Source of the DNA: Antarctobacter heliothermus
Lineage (GTDB): Bacteria; Pseudomonadota; Alphaproteobacteria; Rhodobacterales; Rhodobacteraceae
Assembly: GCF_900188425.1 (NCBI RefSeq)
Contig: NZ_FZON01000011.1
Span: 1 to 64,000, forward strand
Direction of reading: 5' to 3'
DNA length: 64,000 bases
The stretch's first letter is position 1; every line of letters starts with the position of its first letter. The notes below the pieces were generated by a model. The model searched no databases. It had not been told where the DNA came from and saw nothing but the letters and a program-made list of their open reading frames with translations. The position numbers and the translations under genes are program-made. Shown here in pieces: positions 43,873 to 54,729 of this stretch.

Positions 43873-45549
43873 TTAGAACAACCCTTCGATCATACCGTCC
43901 TCGTTCAGACGGATGCTTTCCGCCGCAGGGGTGCGCGGCAGGCCCGGCATGGTCATGATCTCACCGCAAACCACGACGACAAAGCCCGCCCCGGCGGAGA
44001 TGCGCACCTCACGCACCGGGATATCAAAGCCGGTCGGCGCGCCGCGCATGGTCGGGTCGGTGGTAAAGGAGTACTGGGTTTTCGCCAGACAGACCGGCAA
44101 TTTGCCATAGCCCTGATCCTCCCACTCCTTCAACTGAGCGCGAATCTTGCTGTCCATCACGACGTTGTCGGCGCGGTAGATTTCCTTGCAGACGGTTTCG
44201 ATCTTCTCGGCCAGCGACAATTCATCGGCATAGAGCGGGCGGTAATCCGCCTCACCGGCCTCACACAGTTCGACCACCTTCTTGGCCGTCTCGGTGATGC
44301 CCTCGCCGCCAAACTCCCAATGCTTGTTCAGGATCGCCTCGACTCCCAGCGACGCGCAGAAGTCCATGACCGCCTGCACCTCGGCGTCGGTGTCGGTGAC
44401 AAAGTGGTTGATGCCCACAACCGCCGGCACGCCGAACTTTTTCATGTTCTCGATGTGACGGCCCAGGTTCGGGCAGCCGTCCTTGACCGCCTGCACGTTC
44501 TCCGCGCCCAGATCCGCCTTGGCCACGCCGCCGTTCATCTTCATCGCGCGCACCGTGGCCACGATCACCACCGCATCAGGGCGCAGACCGGCCTTGCGGC
44601 ACTTGATGTCCATGAATTTCTCGGCACCCAGATCGGCACCAAAGCCCGCCTCCGTCACCACGTAATCCGCCAGTTTCAGCGCGGTAGAGGTGGCAATGAC
44701 AGAGTTACAGCCATGCGCGATATTGGCAAAGGGACCGCCATGCACAAAGGCCGGGTTGTTCTCCAGCGTCTGCACGAGGTTCGGTTGCATCGCGTCCTTG
44801 AGCAGGACAGTCATGGCACCTTCGGCCTTGATGTCGCGGCAGAAGACCGGGGTCTTGTCGCGGCGATAGGCCACGATCATGTCGCCCAGTCGCTGTTCCA
44901 GATCCTTGAGGTTCTTGGCAAGACAGAGGATCGCCATGACCTCGGACGCCACGGTGATGTCAAACCCATCCTCACGGGCAAAGCCGTTGGCGACGCCACC
45001 CAAGGACGAGGTGATCTGACGCAGCGAACGGTCGTTCATGTCGACAACACGGCGCCAGACAACTCTGCGGGTGTCAATTTCGGCCGCATTACCCCAGTAG
45101 ATGTGGTTGTCGATCATCGCCGACAGCAGCGAGTGCGCTGATGTGATCGCGTGGAAGTCGCCGGTGAAGTGGAGGTTCATTTCCTCCATCGGAACAACCT
45201 GCGCCTTGCCGCCGCCAGCAGCGCCGCCCTTCATGCCAAAGTTCGGCCCAAGAGAGGCCTCGCGGATGCAGATCATCGCGTTCTTGCCAATCTTGTTCAG
45301 ACCGTCGCCCAGACCCACAGTTGTGGTGGTCTTGCCCTCACCGGCAGGCGTCGGGTTGATCGCCGTGACAAGGATCAGCTTGCCGTCCTTGCGGTCCTGA
45401 ACGCTGTCGATGAACGGCTGGCTGATCTTGGCCTTGTCATGGCCATAGGGCAGCAGATGTTCTGTCGGGATGCCAAGGCGATCACCGATTTCCTGAATCG
45501 GTTTCTTGTTGGCCTCGCGGGCGATTTCGATGTCGGACTTGAATGCCAT
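43873..45549 (-). CDS. fhs: Formate--tetrahydrofolate ligase
   Basis: Makes 10-formyl-THF from formate, ATP and THF. The 558-residue protein starts with the usual [14 protein letters not shown], and the ATP loop is [18 protein letters not shown]. Further blocks are [25 protein letters not shown] and the [11 protein letters not shown] region. AGGAAG precedes ATG 45549. With folD it supplies or oxidises one-carbon units, as in demethylating roseobacters. Confidence 0.97.
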   Translation of the reverse strand: MAFKSDIEIAREANKKPIQEIGDRLGIPTEHLLPYGHDKAKISQPFIDSVQDRKDGKLILVTAINPTPAGEGKTTTTVGLGDGLNKIGKNAMICIREASLGPNFGMKGGAAGGGKAQVVPMEEMNLHFTGDFHAITSAHSLLSAMIDNHIYWGNAAEIDTRRVVWRRVVDMNDRSLRQITSSLGGVANGFAREDGFDITVASEVMAILCLAKNLKDLEQRLGDMIVAYRRDKTPVFCRDIKAEGAMTVLLKDAMQPNLVQTLENNPAFVHGGPFANIAHGCNSVIATSTALKLADYVVTEAGFGADLGAEKFMDIKCRKAGLRPDAVVIVATVRAMKMNGGVAKADLGAENVQAVKDGCPNLGRHIENMKKFGVPAVVGINHFVTDTDAEVQAVMDFCASLGVEAILNKHWEFGGEGITETAKKVVELCEAGEADYRPLYADELSLAEKIETVCKEIYRADNVVMDSKIRAQLKEWEDQGYGKLPVCLAKTQYSFTTDPTMRGAPTGFDIPVREVRISAGAGFVVVVCGEIMTMPGLPRTPAAESIRLNEDGMIEGLF

Positions 45550-45787
45550 TCTGCTGCGCTTCCTGTTGGGGGGCGGTGATCTCTTGCCTCAAGGCATACA
45601 GAGACGGGCGCCGCGCTGGGAAAGCGAATCCGACATATTCCGGCTGTGTTGCGGCGCAGATCGGTCACCCGGCGAACAATTCGCCGCCCATCGGAAACGA
45701 TTGTGTCTTTCTGGTGTACCGGACGCGGCTTGGAGGGCGGGCCGCTGGCCGCGCAGCGGCCGGTCGGGGTGGCCGGAAAGCGGCGAC
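45550..45787. other. Gap between fhs and the MOSC gene, with two hairpins
   Basis: GGCGAA-CAA-TTCGCC (45671-45685) lies in the fhs leader and GGCCGCTG-GCCGCG-CAGCGGCC (45740-45761) just after the MOSC gene stop. The latter is a possible terminator stem but has no U-tract. I found no riboswitch pattern I could name and no coding frame. Confidence 0.4.
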
Positions 45788-46372
45788 CTAATCGGGTTGC
45801 CAGCCACGCTGGTCCGGTATGTGCAGACGCAGAACGTCCCCCAACGCCACGCGCCCCTCACACGCGACAGAGGCTGTGACACCACGGCGGCCTGTTGCGG
45901 CAGGCTTGAACCCCTTGCCCAGACCCGGCGCAACCTTGTCGATGCTCTTGGCCGGGAATTGGCAGGGCCGGTTCTGCATGTCCACGGTCAGCGTCGCACC
46001 GGATGGGGCTTGCAACCGCGACGACGGCGGCACAAAGCTGAAATCCGGCAGGCCGCTAATCACCATGGATGCGCCCAGTCGAGCCGGGTCAATCGTCTCG
46101 ACCCCCATCCGGGCGGCGATCTCGGCCAGATCCTCGGCACTGATGATGCTCAACTGGCGTTCATTGCGGATGCGGGTGCCGCGCGAGTATTGCGATTTGA
46201 CCCGCGAGCACGACTCCCGTGTCGCCCCGCCATGCACCGACCCGGCAATCCCGTCAAAGGTCAGGTCCACAGCATTGCGCTTTTCGGCCAGCAATTCCAC
46301 GCGGTCGTCATTCGTCACGACGCCCAGCCAGATCACGGTTGCGGAATAGTCGGTGGGTTTCAAGGCAGGCAT
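45788..46372 (-). CDS. MOSC domain-containing protein
   Basis: A 194-residue protein of the MOSC (molybdenum-cofactor sulfurase C-terminal) family: GIAGSVHGGATR, NERQLSIISAEDLAEI, and the conserved Cys in MQNRPCQFP, followed by RRGVTASV. Members handle Moco-bound sulfur or reduce N-hydroxylated compounds. It lies 11 bases after the tam gene, last in the ftsH-tam-MOSC group. No direct link to xdh is shown here. Confidence 0.85.
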   Translation of the reverse strand: MPALKPTDYSATVIWLGVVTNDDRVELLAEKRNAVDLTFDGIAGSVHGGATRESCSRVKSQYSRGTRIRNERQLSIISAEDLAEIAARMGVETIDPARLGASMVISGLPDFSFVPPSSRLQAPSGATLTVDMQNRPCQFPAKSIDKVAPGLGKGFKPAATGRRGVTASVACEGRVALGDVLRLHIPDQRGWQPD

Positions 46373-46383
46373 TGTCGGCTTTC

Positions 46384-47199
46384 CTATGGTGCAGGCGCAC
46401 CGTGCCCGGCGCGGACGACGGTAAAGAACAGGCGGCGGAAGGGGAACAGCGCGCTCCCGTCCGCCGACAGCGGATAGGCTTTGGGAATCAACTCGTCATA
46501 GGCCCGGACAAGCCGCTCACTCTCATGGTCGGGCATGGCTTGCAGGATCGGCCGCGCATAGGTTGCCTCTGTAAAGCAGCGCACTGGATGCCCGTCCTCC
46601 GACGGCGGCAGCTTTTGGAAATAGTCCGTCTCCCAGAGGCGGACATCCCCCATGGTTTCGAGAAGATGATAATACTGCGCGGGCAACAGGACCGATGGCA
46701 GATCCACATCGTCCATCCGCCCCGGACACAGTTCATCCGCCAGCGTGCGCCACAGGCGATGTGACGGCGCATTGTTCTGATGTGGGACCTGCACTGCAAG
46801 GGTGCCCCCCGGCGCCAGGGCCGCGACCAGCCGAGGCAAAAGGGTCTGATGATCACTGGCCCAGTGCAGCGACGCGTTGGAAAAGATCAGCGCCGGTGCC
46901 TCATCCGGGGTCCACAAGGCGATATCCGCCTCATCCAGCCGGTCATATACGTCCAGCGCGCGCGCCTGCTGCATCATCGCCGGAGACCGGTCGACCCCGA
47001 TCAGTCGGGCCTTCTGTGTCTCGCAGAACCGCAGATGCAGGGCCGACGCCACGTCCCCCGCGCCGCATCCCAGATCGACCACATCCCCTTTGGGCAAGGG
47101 GCCGACCCGTGCCAGCAGATCCAGTGCGGGGCGCAGACGTTGACCCCGGAACCTGTGATAGATCCCGGGGTCCCAGTCATTCTGGCCCACGCCGCTCAT
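46384..47199 (-). CDS. tam: Trans-aconitate 2-methyltransferase-like SAM methyltransferase
   Basis: A 271-residue class I methyltransferase. The SAM site is [12 protein letters not shown] with [10 protein letters not shown] as motif II, and the N-terminal [25 protein letters not shown] plus [11 protein letters not shown] match Tam, which methylates trans-aconitate, an aconitase inhibitor. Its ATG overlaps the ftsH stop by four bases. Annotated Tam; substrate not verified. Confidence 0.88.
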   Translation of the reverse strand: MSGVGQNDWDPGIYHRFRGQRLRPALDLLARVGPLPKGDVVDLGCGAGDVASALHLRFCETQKARLIGVDRSPAMMQQARALDVYDRLDEADIALWTPDEAPALIFSNASLHWASDHQTLLPRLVAALAPGGTLAVQVPHQNNAPSHRLWRTLADELCPGRMDDVDLPSVLLPAQYYHLLETMGDVRLWETDYFQKLPPSEDGHPVRCFTEATYARPILQAMPDHESERLVRAYDELIPKAYPLSADGSALFPFRRLFFTVVRAGHGAPAP

Positions 47200-49115
47200 G
47201 CGGTGGGTTCAGGCTCCATCCCGCCATCGTCCGACGGTTTTGCCTTGGGCTTGGTCTTGGGAATGGCGGTCAGAGACGGTTTTTCGTCAGCCACACCCGA
47301 TCCACCATCATCGTCACCCGAATGCGGATCCTCACCGCGCATGACGCGCTTGATCTCTTCGCCGGTCAGGGTTTCGAACTCAAGCAGTCCCTGCGCCAGC
47401 CGCTCCCATTCGTCGTGACGGTCAGTGAGGATCTGGAAGGCGCGCTCATAGGCTTCCTGAATGAAGCGGCGCACTTCTTCCTCGATCATCTCCTTGGTGT
47501 GGGCGGACACCGACAGACCGGCAGTGTTGCCCTGATAGCCCTCGTGGGCCTCGGCGTAGTCGATGTTGCCGATCTTGTCCGACATGCCCCAGCGCAGCAC
47601 CATGGCGCGCGCCAGCGCGCTGGCTTGCTGGATGTCGCCCGCCGGTCCGTTGGAGACGTTGTCTTCGCCGTATTTGATGATCTCGGCGGCCTTGCCCGCC
47701 ATGGTCATCGCCATCTTTTCCTCACACTCGGAGCGGTGCCAGTTCAGACGGTCGATTTCGGGTAGAGACACCACCATGCCCAACGCGCCGCCGCGCGGGA
47801 TGATCGTTGCCTTGTAGACCGGATCACACTGCGGCAGGGCCAGACCGACAACGGCGTGACCGGCCTCGTGATACGCGGTCTTTTCCTTTTGCTCATCGGT
47901 CAGAACCATGCTGCGGCGCTCTGCGCCCATCATGACCTTGTCCTTGGCCTGCTCAAAATCCTCCATCGTGACAAACCGGCGGCCGATGCGCGCCGCCATC
48001 AGCGCCGCCTCGTTCACAAGGTTGGCAAGATCGGCACCGGAAAAGCCCGGTGTGCCGCGCGCGATGATGCGCAGGTCCACATCGGGGCCCAGCGGGGTCT
48101 TGCGGGCATGCACGCCAAGGATCTTTTCCCGGCCCTTGATATCCGGGTTCGGCACCGTCACCTGACGGTCAAAACGACCGGGACGCAGCAGAGCCGGGTC
48201 CAGAACATCGCGACGGTTGGTGGCGGCGACGATGATCACACCCTCGTTCGCCTCAAAACCGTCCATCTCGACCAGCAGTTGGTTGAGCGTCTGCTCGCGT
48301 TCGTCATTGCCACCGCCATAGCCCTGACCACGGGCACGGCCCACGGCGTCGATTTCGTCGATAAAGACGATACAGGGGGCGTTTTTCTTCGCTTGTTCGA
48401 ACATGTCTCGGACACGGCTGGCACCGACACCCACAAACATCTCGACAAAGTCAGAGCCGGAGATGGTAAAGAACGGCACACCCGCCTCACCGGCAATCGC
48501 CCGCGCCAGCAGCGTCTTACCCGTGCCCGGAGGGCCAACCAACAGCGCGCCTTTGGGGATCTTGCCGCCAAGACGGCTGAATTTCTGCGGGTTACGCAGG
48601 AATTCCACAATTTCCTCAAGCTCTTCCTTGGCCTCATCAATGCCCGCCACGTCGTCAAACGTCACGCGACCATGCTTTTCGGTCAGCAGCTTGGCCTTGG
48701 ATTTGCCAAAGCCCATCGCGCCGCCTTTGCCGCCGCCCTGCATCCGGTTCATGAAATAGATCCAGACACCGATCAGCAGCAGGAAGGGCAAGAGGCTGAG
48801 CAGGAAGGACTGAAAGCCGGATTGCTCTTGCGCCTCGGCCTTCATCGGGACGTTGTTGTCCAGCAGCAGGTTGGTCAATTCCGCGTCCTGCGGCTTGATC
48901 GTCACATAGTCCTGCCCGTCTTCTGTCCGATAGCGCACTTGCTCTCCGTCGACCGTCGCAGAACTGACGTTCTGCGATTCAACGGCGCGTACAAAGTCGG
49001 AATAACTGACTTCGCGGCTTTGCAGCGTGGTTCCGCCGCCCGAGAACAGGTTGAAGAGCGCCAGGATCAGCAGGAAGAGGACGACCCAGAAGGCGATGTT
49101 TCTCGCGTTACCCAA
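47196..49115 (-). CDS. ftsH: ATP-dependent zinc metalloprotease FtsH
   Basis: Membrane-bound AAA+ protease for quality control, 639 residues from the TTG start. Order: membrane helix near residues 8-25, periplasmic domain, second helix near 104-121, Walker A GPPGTGKT (194-201), Walker [19 protein letters not shown], and zinc motif HEAGH (416-420), then an acidic Pro-rich tail. TTG 49115 follows AAGGAG by 7 bases and begins GNARNIAFW, the family N-terminus; ATG 49148 has no Shine-Dalgarno. Confidence 0.97.
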   Translation of the reverse strand: MGNARNIAFWVVLFLLILALFNLFSGGGTTLQSREVSYSDFVRAVESQNVSSATVDGEQVRYRTEDGQDYVTIKPQDAELTNLLLDNNVPMKAEAQEQSGFQSFLLSLLPFLLLIGVWIYFMNRMQGGGKGGAMGFGKSKAKLLTEKHGRVTFDDVAGIDEAKEELEEIVEFLRNPQKFSRLGGKIPKGALLVGPPGTGKTLLARAIAGEAGVPFFTISGSDFVEMFVGVGASRVRDMFEQAKKNAPCIVFIDEIDAVGRARGQGYGGGNDEREQTLNQLLVEMDGFEANEGVIIVAATNRRDVLDPALLRPGRFDRQVTVPNPDIKGREKILGVHARKTPLGPDVDLRIIARGTPGFSGADLANLVNEAALMAARIGRRFVTMEDFEQAKDKVMMGAERRSMVLTDEQKEKTAYHEAGHAVVGLALPQCDPVYKATIIPRGGALGMVVSLPEIDRLNWHRSECEEKMAMTMAGKAAEIIKYGEDNVSNGPAGDIQQASALARAMVLRWGMSDKIGNIDYAEAHEGYQGNTAGLSVSAHTKEMIEEEVRRFIQEAYERAFQILTDRHDEWERLAQGLLEFETLTGEEIKRVMRGEDPHSGDDDGGSGVADEKPSLTAIPKTKPKAKPSDDGGMEPEPTA

Positions 49116-49192
49116 GGGGGAACTCCTTTGAAAACTTTGGTGCGTCATAGCACAGCGATTTGGTGTGTAAAATAGACATCACTGGGCCGGGT

Positions 49193-50542
49193 TCAATGCG
49201 ACAGCAGGAACCGGGCAAAGCTGCCCGTCTCCTGCCCCATCGGCCAAAGACGCGTGCCCGGCGTTTCGGTCCGGCCAAGCGCGTGACAGGCGACCAGCGT
49301 ATCGCCCCGCCACAGGCTGGGCAGCGATCTGGCGGAATGAAACGGCGGCGCCGCCTCCGGTTTTTCGCCGATCTGCGTCCAGCCGTCTTCCCCCAGCGCG
49401 CGTATGAAGTCACCCTCTGCTCCGGTTCCTTGGATCTGCCAGCGCCCATCCCACAGCCGAACACGTCCATCGCCCTGGCCAAGCGGCTGGATCAGGCCCT
49501 GCACCGCCTTGAATTCGCGGAAGACCCGCAGCGTGTCCCGCTCCATCCGCGCCTCGCATCCATGCAGCGTGCCGGCACCGCCGGCCAACAGACGCTCCAG
49601 CAAAGCGTCCAGGGGGGCGATGCGCGGGCGGTATTCGGCGGATGATACCCATTGCAGCGCAGCGGCCAACAGTCGCAACTGCGTGTCGCGTTCGACCGCC
49701 TCATAGCCGGAGCGGTCGAGCAGGATTTCCCCCGTAGGTGTATGGCTTGCCCGTCCCTCCTGCCCAACCTCTTTCCAGACCTGAACGGCGCGCGCGCCCA
49801 AGGCGTCCCGCGCGCGCGCCATGCGTTCGGCCGTGTCGGCCAAAGTCGTCACATCCAGCCCCAGTTCCGCCAGCGCTGGCAGAGCCTGCCGGACCCGGAC
49901 GCGCCGGTAAGCGGGGTCATCGTTCGACGGGTCCTCGACCCAGCGACCCTGCAATGTGCGCAGATAATGGCGCAACTCGGTACGGGTCATGGTCAGGCAA
50001 GGACGGACCACCCGGAACGCGCCAGAGCGCCCGGGGCCGCCTTTGACCACCTTCGATTGCTGCGGCAATGCACCGTCGAACTCGGGCGCGGTCAGCGGAT
50101 GCGCGCCACCGTGACGCACCGTGCGACTGGCCGTCATCGCCGACAGCCCCTCGACCCCAGACCCGCGTGCCAGTCTCATCAGAAAGGTTTCGGCCAGATC
50201 GTCGCGGGTGTGCGCCATCAGGACGTGCCCCAAGACGCCGCGCCAACGGTCGATCATTTCCAGCCGCCCGCGGCGGGCGGCATCCATCTTGTTGCCCAGT
50301 CCGTCCCAGTGCCAGCGCAGTGTGGCATGGGGCCAGCCAAGTTCGCTGCATTCGCGCGCCACCATCGCCGCCTCATCGGCGCTTTCGGGACGGAACCCGT
50401 GATCAACCGTGACCACATGCAGCCGCACACCCCAGACCCGTGTCCAGTTGTGTGCAAGATACAGCATCGCCATGCTGTCCCCGCCGCCGGAAACCGCCAG
50501 CCCGATATCGGAGGGAAAATCCGGCCCAAGCAATTGCCCCAT
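49193..50542 (-). CDS. tilS: tRNA(Ile)-lysidine synthetase
   Basis: TilS makes lysidine at the wobble C of tRNA-Ile(CAU). The PP-loop SGGGDS is at 18-23 from the ATG used, followed by VDHGFRPES, AHTRDDLAETFLMRLARG and RPCLTMTRTELRHYL; the protein is 449 residues. Similar residues (QRFAAA) lie just upstream of this ATG, so the true start may be TTG 50602, overlapping the end of cpoB. It stands between cpoB and ftsH, as in most Alphaproteobacteria. Confidence 0.94.
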   Translation of the reverse strand: MGQLLGPDFPSDIGLAVSGGGDSMAMLYLAHNWTRVWGVRLHVVTVDHGFRPESADEAAMVARECSELGWPHATLRWHWDGLGNKMDAARRGRLEMIDRWRGVLGHVLMAHTRDDLAETFLMRLARGSGVEGLSAMTASRTVRHGGAHPLTAPEFDGALPQQSKVVKGGPGRSGAFRVVRPCLTMTRTELRHYLRTLQGRWVEDPSNDDPAYRRVRVRQALPALAELGLDVTTLADTAERMARARDALGARAVQVWKEVGQEGRASHTPTGEILLDRSGYEAVERDTQLRLLAAALQWVSSAEYRPRIAPLDALLERLLAGGAGTLHGCEARMERDTLRVFREFKAVQGLIQPLGQGDGRVRLWDGRWQIQGTGAEGDFIRALGEDGWTQIGEKPEAAPPFHSARSLPSLWRGDTLVACHALGRTETPGTRLWPMGQETGSFARFLLSH

Positions 50543-50588
50543 CGCGGCGGCGAACCTCTGGTCAAGGCTCTCCGATGGTGGCCGTCGG

Positions 50589-51419
50589 TTATTGGCAGCC
50601 AAGTTTCTGTCGGCTCGCCTCGGCCTGTGACACCGCATCCGATCCCGGATACCGGACGCTGACCTCACCCAACGTGATGCAGGCGTCGTCAATCGACCCC
50701 AACGATGCAATGGCATCGCCCAGCCGCCACAGTGCCTCTGGCGCGATCGCCGCATCCGGAAAGCCGGAATAGGCTGACAGGTAGCGCCGCGCGGCCTCTC
50801 TCGAGTCGCCCAAACCCTCCAGCGCACGGCCTTCACCGACCAGCGCCGCAGGTTCCAGCGGTCCCATGGGATAGGTCTCGCGGAACTGCGCGAACAGCAA
50901 CTCCGCGCCTGCGTAGTCACCTTCATCCAACGCGTCCAAAGCGGATCGGAAATCCGCCTCTTCGCTGATCGCCAATTCGCCGTCAAACGGCAGCGCATCG
51001 GTGGCGGGCGGTGTCGCGGGTTGCGCGACCGGGGCCGTTGGCACGGCATCGCCGCCCAGCGGATCGGTTTCGCTCAGCTTGCCGATGTCACAACCTGCCT
51101 CCAGCTCGCAGATGCGGAATTTCAGGTCGCCGATGCGGTTGGTGCCGTCCTGAACCACGCGACCGATCCGGAACTCCAGCTCCTCCGCCTTGGCGGTGAC
51201 GCGCTGCAATTCGCCCTCGATGGCGGTGATCCGGTCCAGAGCCGATCCGCTGATCCCCAGCGCGGGTGATCCGGTGGTGTTCAACTCGCTGCGCAGCTTG
51301 CGCAGCTCGACCGTCAGGACCGCAAGATCCTGCTTTATGTCGGCCAGCGTTTCACCCTGCTGCGCTGCGGCCATGCTGCCTGCCAGCAGGCAGGCTCCGA
51401 ACACCATCCCCCGCAACAT
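50589..51419 (-). CDS. cpoB: Cell division coordinator CpoB (YbgF, Tol-Pal associated)
   Basis: A 276-residue periplasmic protein. Signal peptide to about AAAQQ (residue 21), an N-terminal coiled coil (IKQDLAVLTVELRKLRSEL), a Pro/Ala linker, and C-terminal tetratricopeptide-like repeats from SEEADFRSALDALDEGDYAGAE to VRYPGSDAVSQAEASRQKL. CpoB coordinates Tol with peptidoglycan synthesis. It lies directly after pal, 3 bases away. Confidence 0.94.
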   Translation of the reverse strand: MLRGMVFGACLLAGSMAAAQQGETLADIKQDLAVLTVELRKLRSELNTTGSPALGISGSALDRITAIEGELQRVTAKAEELEFRIGRVVQDGTNRIGDLKFRICELEAGCDIGKLSETDPLGGDAVPTAPVAQPATPPATDALPFDGELAISEEADFRSALDALDEGDYAGAELLFAQFRETYPMGPLEPAALVGEGRALEGLGDSREAARRYLSAYSGFPDAAIAPEALWRLGDAIASLGSIDDACITLGEVSVRYPGSDAVSQAEASRQKLGCQ

Positions 51420-51422
51420 GTC

Positions 51423-51944
51423 TTATCCCGTCAGTCCAGTGGCTGAGATCACCGTCACGGCGCGGCGGTTCTTGGCGTAGCAGGCTTCTTCGGAACAGAT
51501 CTCCAGCGGGCGTTCCTTGCCGTAGCTGACAAACTTCAGCCGGTTTTGCGGGATACCCTTGGCGACAAGATATTCCATCACCGCGTTGGCTCGCCGGGCG
51601 CCCAGCGCAAGGTTGTATTCCCGTGTGCCCTGCTCATCCGCATGACCCTCGATGATCGCCAGATAGTCCGGATTGGTTTGCAGCCATGTCGCCTGACCGT
51701 CCAGCACCACCCGCGCCTCGGGGCTGAGCGACGACTGGTCGACGGCAAACAGCACCCGGTCCCCGACACGGGCCGAGAAATAGGCAGGCGACCGGGGGTC
51801 GTCCACGCTGCCCGGTACAACCGTCGATGTATCGGGTCCGCCGGCGCCGCGGCTGGCGTCCGGTCCGCCAAACCTGTTGGGGTTTGTACAGGCCGCGGTG
51901 GCCAGCGCCGCGACCATAAGGAGGGCCATGGTTGTATGTTTCAT
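51423..51944 (-). CDS. pal: Peptidoglycan-associated lipoprotein
   Basis: The 173-residue precursor has a lipobox TAAC (Cys19) and an OmpA-like C-terminal domain that binds peptidoglycan: LFAVDQSSL, IEGHADEQGTREYNLALGARRANAV, FVSYGKERP. It links the outer membrane to the wall and interacts with TolB. It lies between tolB and cpoB in the standard order. Confidence 0.97.
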   Translation of the reverse strand: MKHTTMALLMVAALATAACTNPNRFGGPDASRGAGGPDTSTVVPGSVDDPRSPAYFSARVGDRVLFAVDQSSLSPEARVVLDGQATWLQTNPDYLAIIEGHADEQGTREYNLALGARRANAVMEYLVAKGIPQNRLKFVSYGKERPLEICSEEACYAKNRRAVTVISATGLTG

Positions 51945-52011
51945 TGTTTAGCGGTCCTGCTCTGGTTGTTGCGTTTGGTTTACCACAACACGCAACATAT
52001 GGGAATTGATG

Positions 52012-53337
52012 TTATTGAAGCGGGCCCCAACTGGGGTCCGAGGCACCGGCGGGTGTGCGCACCCGTTTCAGATTGCGCCCCGAGATGTCGACCGAATACA
52101 GCGCCGATGAGCCCTGCGCGCCCTGGGTCTCACGGGCGAACATGATAACGCGCCCGTTGGGTGACCATGTCGGGCCCTCATCCAGGAAAGAGGCGGTCAG
52201 CAGGCGTTCCTCCTTGCCATCGGTGCGCATCACCCCGATGTGAAAGCGCCCGGCGTTCTGCTTGGTAAAGGCGATCCGGTCACCGCGCGGCGACCAGACC
52301 GGTGTGCCATACCGGCCCTCGCCAAAGCTGATCCGCTGCGCCTCTCCGCCCATGGCGGGCATGACATACAACTGCTGACTGCCGGATCGGTCGGATTCGA
52401 ATACGATCTGACTGCCGTCGGGGGAGAAGCTGGGCGCAGTTTCGATCGCCGGGGTCGACGTCAGCCGCCGGGTCGCGCCCGAGGCAAGATCCATGGCGTA
52501 TATGTCCGTATTGGACCCTTGGGTCAGCGAAAAGACCACCATGCGCCCGTCCGGAGAAAAGCGCGGCGCAAAGCTCATCTCGCCATCGCCCACCTGCAAG
52601 ATGCGGCTATCGACGTTTCCGACGGTCAGAACATGGATGCGCGGAAACCCGGTGGCATAGCTGGTGTACAGCACCCGCTCGCCGTTCGGTGAAAAGCGCG
52701 GGGCCAGAACCAGAGAGGAGTCATCGGTCAGGAACTGCACGTTTGCGCCGTCGTAATCCATGATTGCCAGCCGCTTCTGGCGCGCATCCTTGGGTCCGGT
52801 TTCTGAAACAAAGACCACTCGGCTGTCGAAATAGGGCGTCTCGCCGGTCAGCCTGCTATAGACCTGATCGGCAACCTTGTGCGCCAGTCGGGTCCACCCA
52901 CTGGCGTCCGAGACGAACTGCATTCCCTGCCCCAGCTCTTGCCCGGCAAAGACGTCCCAGACGCGGAATTTGACCACCACGCGACCAGAGGAATCCGCCG
53001 CGACCGATCCAGTGATCAGCGCCTGCGCGTTGATCGCTTTCCAGTCGGCGAATTGCACCGGCGCACCAAAGCTGCTGACGCGTGCGATGTGGGCATCGCG
53101 CGAAATTTCGCGGAACAGTCCCGTGCCCGTCAGGTCAGCGGCGATCACGCGGCTGATGTCGGTGGCAAACTGTTGCGCCGCCGGGCTTTCGGCGACGAAG
53201 TCAGGCACCGCAAACGGCATGGGTTCGATCACACCTTCGGTGAGCTCGATACGAAGCGGACCAGACTGGGCCGTGGCCTGCACCGGCAAAAGCGCCGTGG
53301 CACAGACTAGAACCAAGGCGGCAAGGCGTGCGATCAT
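52012..53337 (-). CDS. tolB: Tol-Pal system protein TolB
   Basis: A periplasmic 441-residue protein with a signal peptide to VQATAQ, an N-terminal TolB domain, and a C-terminal beta-propeller with repeated [25 protein letters not shown] and [13 protein letters not shown] blades. It contacts Pal and couples TolA force to the envelope. GGAGGG before ATG 53337 fixes the start; the 38 upstream codons are shadow. A 197-base gap separates it from tolA. Confidence 0.97.
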   Translation of the reverse strand: MIARLAALVLVCATALLPVQATAQSGPLRIELTEGVIEPMPFAVPDFVAESPAAQQFATDISRVIAADLTGTGLFREISRDAHIARVSSFGAPVQFADWKAINAQALITGSVAADSSGRVVVKFRVWDVFAGQELGQGMQFVSDASGWTRLAHKVADQVYSRLTGETPYFDSRVVFVSETGPKDARQKRLAIMDYDGANVQFLTDDSSLVLAPRFSPNGERVLYTSYATGFPRIHVLTVGNVDSRILQVGDGEMSFAPRFSPDGRMVVFSLTQGSNTDIYAMDLASGATRRLTSTPAIETAPSFSPDGSQIVFESDRSGSQQLYVMPAMGGEAQRISFGEGRYGTPVWSPRGDRIAFTKQNAGRFHIGVMRTDGKEERLLTASFLDEGPTWSPNGRVIMFARETQGAQGSSALYSVDISGRNLKRVRTPAGASDPSWGPLQ

Positions 53338-53534
53338 CTCGGGGACCCTCCTTCGGGTGCTGCTCGGACCGGATGCGGCGGGTCTGTGCCCGCCCTGCAT
53401 CAACCTATCCGCATTTGGCCTGTCGCAAAACAGGCAATACATGGGGCGCAAGGGGGAATTTGCGCAGGAAGCCGCTCATTTCCATCTAATTCCTTCAGAG
53501 TATAACACCGCCCGACGGGTCGCGGTTCCAGCAG

Positions 53535-54722
53535 TCATCGCAACCGCATGGTGGCGGGGTTGAAGGTCATCTCGATTTCTCGCCACTGATCGTATTTTTC
53601 GGCAGGCAGACCATAGCCTTCGGCCCCCTGACACCGCAGCACTGCGCGCCGCGCCACCTGAAAGGCGGTCTGGACCGCAGCGGCGCTGCCCTGCGACGCA
53701 CCCACCATCTTCAGGCTGCTCGGAACGACGCGGCCGTCCTGCTCCATCTCAAAGCCCACCGTGACCGTGATGCTTGACGCCTCGGACCCGACATCCACCA
53801 CCCAACACGCCTGCACCGCCAACCGCAGCGCCTCGCGCTCTCCGCTGGTCATCGGCGGACCTGAGGGCGCGGCGGGCGCGGGGGCGGCCGACAGCGCCTC
53901 GGCCAGCGCCGAAGTGATGGCGTCATCCGCCCCGCTGATCGGATCGGGATCGGGTTGCGCGGCCTCAGGTTGCGGCGCCGGATCGGGTCGGGCCGCCTGC
54001 GCGGCGCGTTGCGGTCGCGCCTGCGGACGGATCGACTCGGACGGGGCAAAGCGTTCGTCCGCTTCGGTCACGATCTCGGTCGTGGTTTCGGGCGGTGCAG
54101 TCGCCTCGCGCAACTCCTCGGCCACGTCAGGGCTGACGGCATCCGGGTCGGCGGCCTCTACCCGTTCTTCGGCGCGTTCGGTGTTCGGGTCCGGCGGCGC
54201 CACGGGGGTGTTGGCCACCCGGTCCGCCGGGCGCGCCTTGGGACGCAGCGACGCGGTCGGCGCGACTGGCGCGGGCGGCGGTGCGGGCAGCGGGGCCGGA
54301 GGCACCGGGATCGGTTCAGGTTCGGGCAGTGGCGCGGGGACCGGCGTTGGCTCCGGCACGAGTTCTGGAAGCGGTTGAGGTTCAGGCACAGGCTCCGGCT
54401 CTGGCACAGGTTCGGGCACAGGTTCCGGCGTCGGGGCAGGCTCCGGCTCTGGTGTCGGTGCGGGGGTTGGTTCTGGCGTCGGTTCTGGCGTCGGTTCTGG
54501 CGCTGGCTCGGGTGCCGGTTCAGGCGTCACCACTGGCGTCACAGGCTCTGCCACCGGCTCGGGTGTCGGAGGCGCGGTCAGCGCGGCGAAATCCGCTTCG
54601 CTCAGGATTGTCACGTCTGCCACCTGCATCTGCGGCGGATCCGTCGCAAACACATTGCCCAGCAGCAGCCAAGCAAGCACAAGGGCATGCGCCCCGCCTG
54701 ATATGTACAGATAGCGGTTCAT
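53535..54722 (-). CDS. tolA: Cell envelope integrity protein TolA
   Basis: A 395-residue inner-membrane anchored protein. One membrane helix near residues 8-27 (GAHALVLAWLLLGNVF), then a very long Pro/Glu-rich rod of PEP-type repeats (about residues 50-165), a charged linker, and a C-terminal TonB/TolA-like domain (WVVDVGSEASSITVTVGF, EMTFNPATMRLR). It bridges TolQR to TolB and Pal. The rod replaces the Ala/Lys-rich helix of enterobacterial TolA. Start at 54722, 7 bases after tolR. Confidence 0.93.
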   Translation of the reverse strand: MNRYLYISGGAHALVLAWLLLGNVFATDPPQMQVADVTILSEADFAALTAPPTPEPVAEPVTPVVTPEPAPEPAPEPTPEPTPEPTPAPTPEPEPAPTPEPVPEPVPEPEPVPEPQPLPELVPEPTPVPAPLPEPEPIPVPPAPLPAPPPAPVAPTASLRPKARPADRVANTPVAPPDPNTERAEERVEAADPDAVSPDVAEELREATAPPETTTEIVTEADERFAPSESIRPQARPQRAAQAARPDPAPQPEAAQPDPDPISGADDAITSALAEALSAAPAPAAPSGPPMTSGEREALRLAVQACWVVDVGSEASSITVTVGFEMEQDGRVVPSSLKMVGASQGSAAAVQTAFQVARRAVLRCQGAEGYGLPAEKYDQWREIEMTFNPATMRLR

Positions 54723-54729
54723 TTGCGCC

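Noticed and set aside
42706-45141. An 811-codon plus-strand open frame over folD and fhs
   Set aside because: It is antisense to genes with clear catalytic motifs; its residues are His/Arg/Gly-rich shadow sequence typical of high-GC antisense frames.
45550-45700. A riboswitch in the fhs leader
   Set aside because: Only a simple 6-bp hairpin is visible; no conserved core of a known folate, glycine or SAM riboswitch could be traced.
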